Part shown: positions 7,530 to 10,042 of the stretch, piece by piece | How the letters are laid out: each line of letters starts with the position of its first letter | Position numbering within the stretch: position 1 is the stretch's first letter | Source: Candidatus Sumerlaeota bacterium | GTDB taxonomy: Bacteria > Sumerlaeota > Sumerlaeia > JADFCT01 | Direction of reading: 5' to 3' | Length of the DNA: 10,042 nucleotides | Assembly (NCBI GenBank): GCA_017161665.1 | Contig: JADFCT010000110.1 | Span: forward strand, 1-10,042 | The notes under the pieces: generated by a model | Seen by the model: the letters and a program-made list of their open reading frames with translations, nothing else | The model's database searches: none | What the model was told of the DNA's origin: nothing | Program-made: the position numbers and the translations under genes

Positions 7530-8225
7530 CTAGTGTGATTTTTTCCAGATATAGAAGTCGGCCAGGGACCCTTTCCCCGGAAAATCGGACAAATGATATT
7601 GGTTTGGAATTTGCTGTTGCAACGTCCAGCCGGTGATGTTGGACTCCACCCATTGTGTAAAATGTCGGTGCCGAACATGGGGTCCCTGGATATCGCTTTG
7701 TTCATCCGTATTACTGGAATAAACAATCACGTACCGCAACGCCGATTGAAACAATCGCGTCATGTACTCTTCAAAAACGGCATCTTCGACCAAATGATAG
7801 ACCACATCAAGGGAAATGGTTAATTCCGCCGTTTCCCCCCGATAGTCCCCAACCAATAAAAACGTTTTTGTTGAATCGTCGGCAAACAGGGAACGGCATC
7901 GCGCAACAGCTTGGGGGCTGACATCAAATCCAATGTATTGGGTATATTGGGCCAATTTCAGCTGATTCCCATCGCCACAACCGTATTCAATAACCGAAGT
8001 AATGGAATGTTGCGATACAAAATCATTGAGAATCTGCGCCTTGAATTTCGCCAGGGGCCCATAGGACCCCCATCCAGAATCGCCATTGTTACGGTATCGT
8101 TTAACCCAGTAGTCCTCGGAACTCTTAAATGCGTTTTTGGCCCAATGCACGTATAGTTTCATTCCCCAGGTCCGCAACAAAGGAATTCTTCGGACGATGC
8201 TGCCCGCCGTTGAGCGAAGGGTCAT
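7530..8225 (-). CDS. Class I SAM-dependent methyltransferase of a glycan cluster type
   Basis: 231 residues. Motif I is SVIEYGCGDGNQL (77-89), followed by YIGFDVS (97-103) as the ribose-binding strand, FLLVGDY (122-128), and SLDVVYHLVED (138-148) as motif IV. Toward the end GPHVRHRHFTQWV (181-193) resembles the HVRHR-x-F motif I associate with uncharacterised methyltransferases of polysaccharide loci. The N-terminal 40 residues are basic and amphipathic. It is not a copy of the neighbouring methyltransferase: motif sequences and C-terminal halves differ. Its ATG overlaps the TGA of the GT4 gene (ATGA), and AGGA lies nine bases upstream within that gene, so translation is probably coupled. Substrate unknown; a sugar or sugar-lipid is inferred from context. 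Confidence 0.85.
   Translation of the reverse strand: MTLRSTAGSIVRRIPLLRTWGMKLYVHWAKNAFKSSEDYWVKRYRNNGDSGWGSYGPLAKFKAQILNDFVSQHSITSVIEYGCGDGNQLKLAQYTQYIGFDVSPQAVARCRSLFADDSTKTFLLVGDYRGETAELTISLDVVYHLVEDAVFEEYMTRLFQSALRYVIVYSSNTDEQSDIQGPHVRHRHFTQWVESNITGWTLQQQIPNQYHLSDFPGKGSLADFYIWKKSH
8222..8225 (-). other. ATGA stop/start overlap between GT4 and methyltransferase genes
   Basis: The TGA of the glycosyltransferase (8222-8224) and the ATG of the methyltransferase (8223-8225) share bases. With a Shine-Dalgarno inside the upstream gene, this is a standard arrangement for translational coupling, implying the two proteins are made together. Confidence 0.85.
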
Positions 8226-9454
8226 TTTTTCGATTCCTTTCCTGACATGCGGTCGTAAAACTGGTTATATCGCCTGACGATGGAATCCCAATCATAATTT
8301 TGTACCACAAATTCCCGGCCCTTGCGACCGACGTCGCTCTGTGGCGAGGATAAGATGTCTTTGACCTTTTCCGCAATGGCTTTGGGGTCTTTCTGCGGAA
8401 CGATATATCCGTTTTCGCCATCGACGATATAGTCTTTGAAATTGGGCAAGTCGGTTGCAATCACCGGTGTGGCGCAGGCCATGGCTTCGATGAATGTGAT
8501 CCCACATCCTTCGCGATCGCCGGTTTCCGTTTGGATTGAGGGGCCGATAAACAGATCCGCCGTGGCATAAAGTTCCGGGAGTCTTTCATTTTGCATGGGC
8601 CCGGCGAACACGACGTGTTCACTGGAAAGCCGCAGTGACCGGGTCAGCGCCTTCAGATTCTTTTCTTCCTGTCCACCGCCCACCAGGAGGAGTGTCGCAT
8701 CGGGCGCTTCGCTCAATATGGCAGGCATCGCTTCAAGCAAATAGTTAACTCCTTTTTGATTGCTAAAACGCCCAACATAGAGAAGAAAAGGCCCGTTCAT
8801 CTTATATTGTTCGCGAATTTTCGGATTGCGCTTTTCCGGTGAAAACCGCTCGGTATCCACTCCCATTGGGATTACTTCCAGCGCCATGGACTCGCGCGCG
8901 CCAATGCGGCGGATTTCGTCCTTAATCGCATGACTGACAACCGTCAGTCCTTTCATTCGATTCCAGATAAACCGTTTCAAGCCGTTCAAGTATTGAAGTC
9001 CAAAGATATCCGTTCCGTGGCTCGTACAGATAATGGGCGTCGAGTGAGCCGTACGGAAGGCCAGATAGCGCGCCATGAGGGCGCAAAAGCCTTGTGGAAT
9101 AATCCAGTGCGCGTGTATCATGGAAATCTTGTCGCGTCGAATCATCCACCCAGCCTGTCCAATTTGCGCCAGCATGAAAAGAGGAACCTGAATCCACAAA
9201 AACGGGTTTTGACGAAGGTTCAGCATAATGGCATTGCCATCGGCCAATAAATTGGGCGTATTAAACCAATACCTAAATCGCCGAATCGAGATTCCCCCCA
9301 GTTCTTCACGGCGTTTTGCCCCTGGGACCCAGGGCGCCAGGACAAAAATCTTGTAGTCCGGCGATATCCGTCGGCTTAATTCATAAACAAAACTGTGGAG
9401 GGTGTCGTGCTCCCACCGCAAAAACGTTGATGCCAAAACCAGAACGTTTTTCAT
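8222..9454 (-). CDS. GT4-family glycosyltransferase (GT-B fold)
   Basis: 410 residues, the normal length for the family. The N-terminal Rossmann half begins MKNVLVLAS and holds HAHWIIPQG (114-122) and CTSHGTDIFG (143-152). The linker has VIPMGVDTERFSP (194-206). The C-terminal half carries the nucleotide-sugar site: YVGRFSNQKGV (226-236), LLLVGGGQE (255-263), and the E-x7-E motif with Glu315 and Glu323 in REGCGITFIEA. These are the landmarks of retaining GT4 enzymes, which use nucleotide sugars at the cytoplasmic face to extend lipid-linked glycans. DREGCGITFIEAMA is close to capsule and lipopolysaccharide mannosyl/glucosyltransferase-type members, but the sugar cannot be read from sequence. 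AAGGG lies eight bases before the ATG at 9454, supporting this start. It follows the GT2 gene after 33 bp. Confidence 0.92.
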   Translation of the reverse strand: MKNVLVLASTFLRWEHDTLHSFVYELSRRISPDYKIFVLAPWVPGAKRREELGGISIRRFRYWFNTPNLLADGNAIMLNLRQNPFLWIQVPLFMLAQIGQAGWMIRRDKISMIHAHWIIPQGFCALMARYLAFRTAHSTPIICTSHGTDIFGLQYLNGLKRFIWNRMKGLTVVSHAIKDEIRRIGARESMALEVIPMGVDTERFSPEKRNPKIREQYKMNGPFLLYVGRFSNQKGVNYLLEAMPAILSEAPDATLLLVGGGQEEKNLKALTRSLRLSSEHVVFAGPMQNERLPELYATADLFIGPSIQTETGDREGCGITFIEAMACATPVIATDLPNFKDYIVDGENGYIVPQKDPKAIAEKVKDILSSPQSDVGRKGREFVVQNYDWDSIVRRYNQFYDRMSGKESKK

Positions 9455-9487
9455 TTCATCATCCCTTGACCGATGGACCGATTTGTC

Positions 9488-10042
9488 TCATCCCTTCAAA
9501 TCCCGGTTGGCTTCCATGTCGAAGAGCATGGCAAAGAGGAGGGACTGGGTTCCCATGACGGAGAGGAAGACGGCGAACAATGCGCTGGTCATGGCCACGG
9601 TGTCGGGCCCCTGGACCAGGCGCCAGAATACCAGAAAAAGGCCCAGCAGTACGCCCGGCACGGTCAATATCCCTCCCAGGGCGTAAAACAAAACCAGCGG
9701 GTGCGTATCGCGAATGACATACTTGTTCAACATGCGATACATAAAGAGCCGCAACAGAAGTTTTGACAGTCGGGGAATCATCCGGAAGGGCTTGATGCCC
9801 GATTGTTCGCCGATGCCATAAATCGGCTCCACCATCACATCGCACACGCGCAGATTCAGGATATTCAGCCGCACCAGCAGATCGTTGGGCTGTCCGTAGC
9901 GTTTGTACATCTGACGCCAATCAATCAGTTTGAGCGCCCGGCGATTGATCGCCGTGTAGCCACATTGCGAGTCGGCCACATGCCAGTAGCCGGAGGCGAT
10001 TTTTGTTAAAAAGGACATGGCCGCATTGCCGAGGTATCGGAC
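9488..10042 (-). CDS. GT2 glycosyltransferase with C-terminal membrane helices (dolichyl-phosphate-mannose-synthase-like), 5'-partial
   Basis: The minus frame stays open from the TGA at 9488-9490 to the right edge, so the N-terminal catalytic part lies outside. The visible 185 codons begin VRYLGNAAMSFLTKIASGYW. The segment VADSQCGYTAINRRAL matches the D-x-QCG-[FY] motif near the end of the catalytic domain in GT2 enzymes of the DPM1/polyprenyl-phosphate-sugar type. It is followed by PNDLLVRLNILNLRVCDV and by two hydrophobic segments (about 60-95 and 25-50 residues from the end), which would anchor it in the inner membrane. Such enzymes load a sugar from a nucleotide donor onto polyprenyl phosphate, which would feed a GT-C transferase; this fits the DUF6020-like gene downstream. 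An ATG at 10018 inside the frame is not the real start because homologous sequence continues past it. Confidence 0.85.
   Translation of the reverse strand, partial: VRYLGNAAMSFLTKIASGYWHVADSQCGYTAINRRALKLIDWRQMYKRYGQPNDLLVRLNILNLRVCDVMVEPIYGIGEQSGIKPFRMIPRLSKLLLRLFMYRMLNKYVIRDTHPLVLFYALGGILTVPGVLLGLFLVFWRLVQGPDTVAMTSALFAVFLSVMGTQSLLFAMLFDMEANRDLKG

Overview
The window has two parts meeting tail to tail near position 2710. Positions 1-2706 carry the 3' part of a plus-strand gene that is open at the left edge. It is GC-rich, with long proline/alanine runs, and ends in a domain resembling the C-terminal domain of flagellar hook-length control proteins (FliK family). From 2719 to the right edge, six genes all lie on the minus strand and are transcribed right to left. 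In transcription order they are: the C-terminal part of a membrane-anchored GT2 glycosyltransferase (cut by the right edge), a GT4 glycosyltransferase, two different SAM-dependent methyltransferases, an LPG-synthase-TM/UPF0104-type flippase-like membrane protein, and a large polytopic membrane protein resembling DUF6020/GT-C-type proteins.

The first four minus-strand genes are tightly packed: a 33 bp gap, a 4 bp ATGA overlap, then a 13 bp gap. They are probably one transcript. Gaps of 136 and 174 bp precede the last two genes and contain possible RNA structures; the second also has a weak promoter-like sequence. Together the genes look like a surface-glycan or glycolipid assembly module. The soluble and membrane glycosyltransferases would build a lipid-linked sugar, the methyltransferases would modify or cap it, and the two membrane proteins would handle lipid-linked sugar transport or transfer on the outer face of the inner membrane. 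The sugar, the acceptor and the final product cannot be read from the sequence.

The FliK-like gene suggests a flagellated bacterium, and the glycan cluster fits a Gram-negative. I cannot assign a phylum. Base composition changes sharply: gene 1 reaches about 78% GC by hand count (721-780), while the body of the last minus gene is near 42% (4021-4080). The change falls inside that last gene, just after its final membrane helix, so its basic C-terminal tail has the composition of the neighbouring flagellar-type gene.

I found no tRNA, rRNA, CRISPR array, insertion sequence or transposase. No stretch over 300 bases lacks a gene. The genes are mostly recognisable families; the less ordinary points are the architecture of the DUF6020-like protein and the grouping of the cluster.
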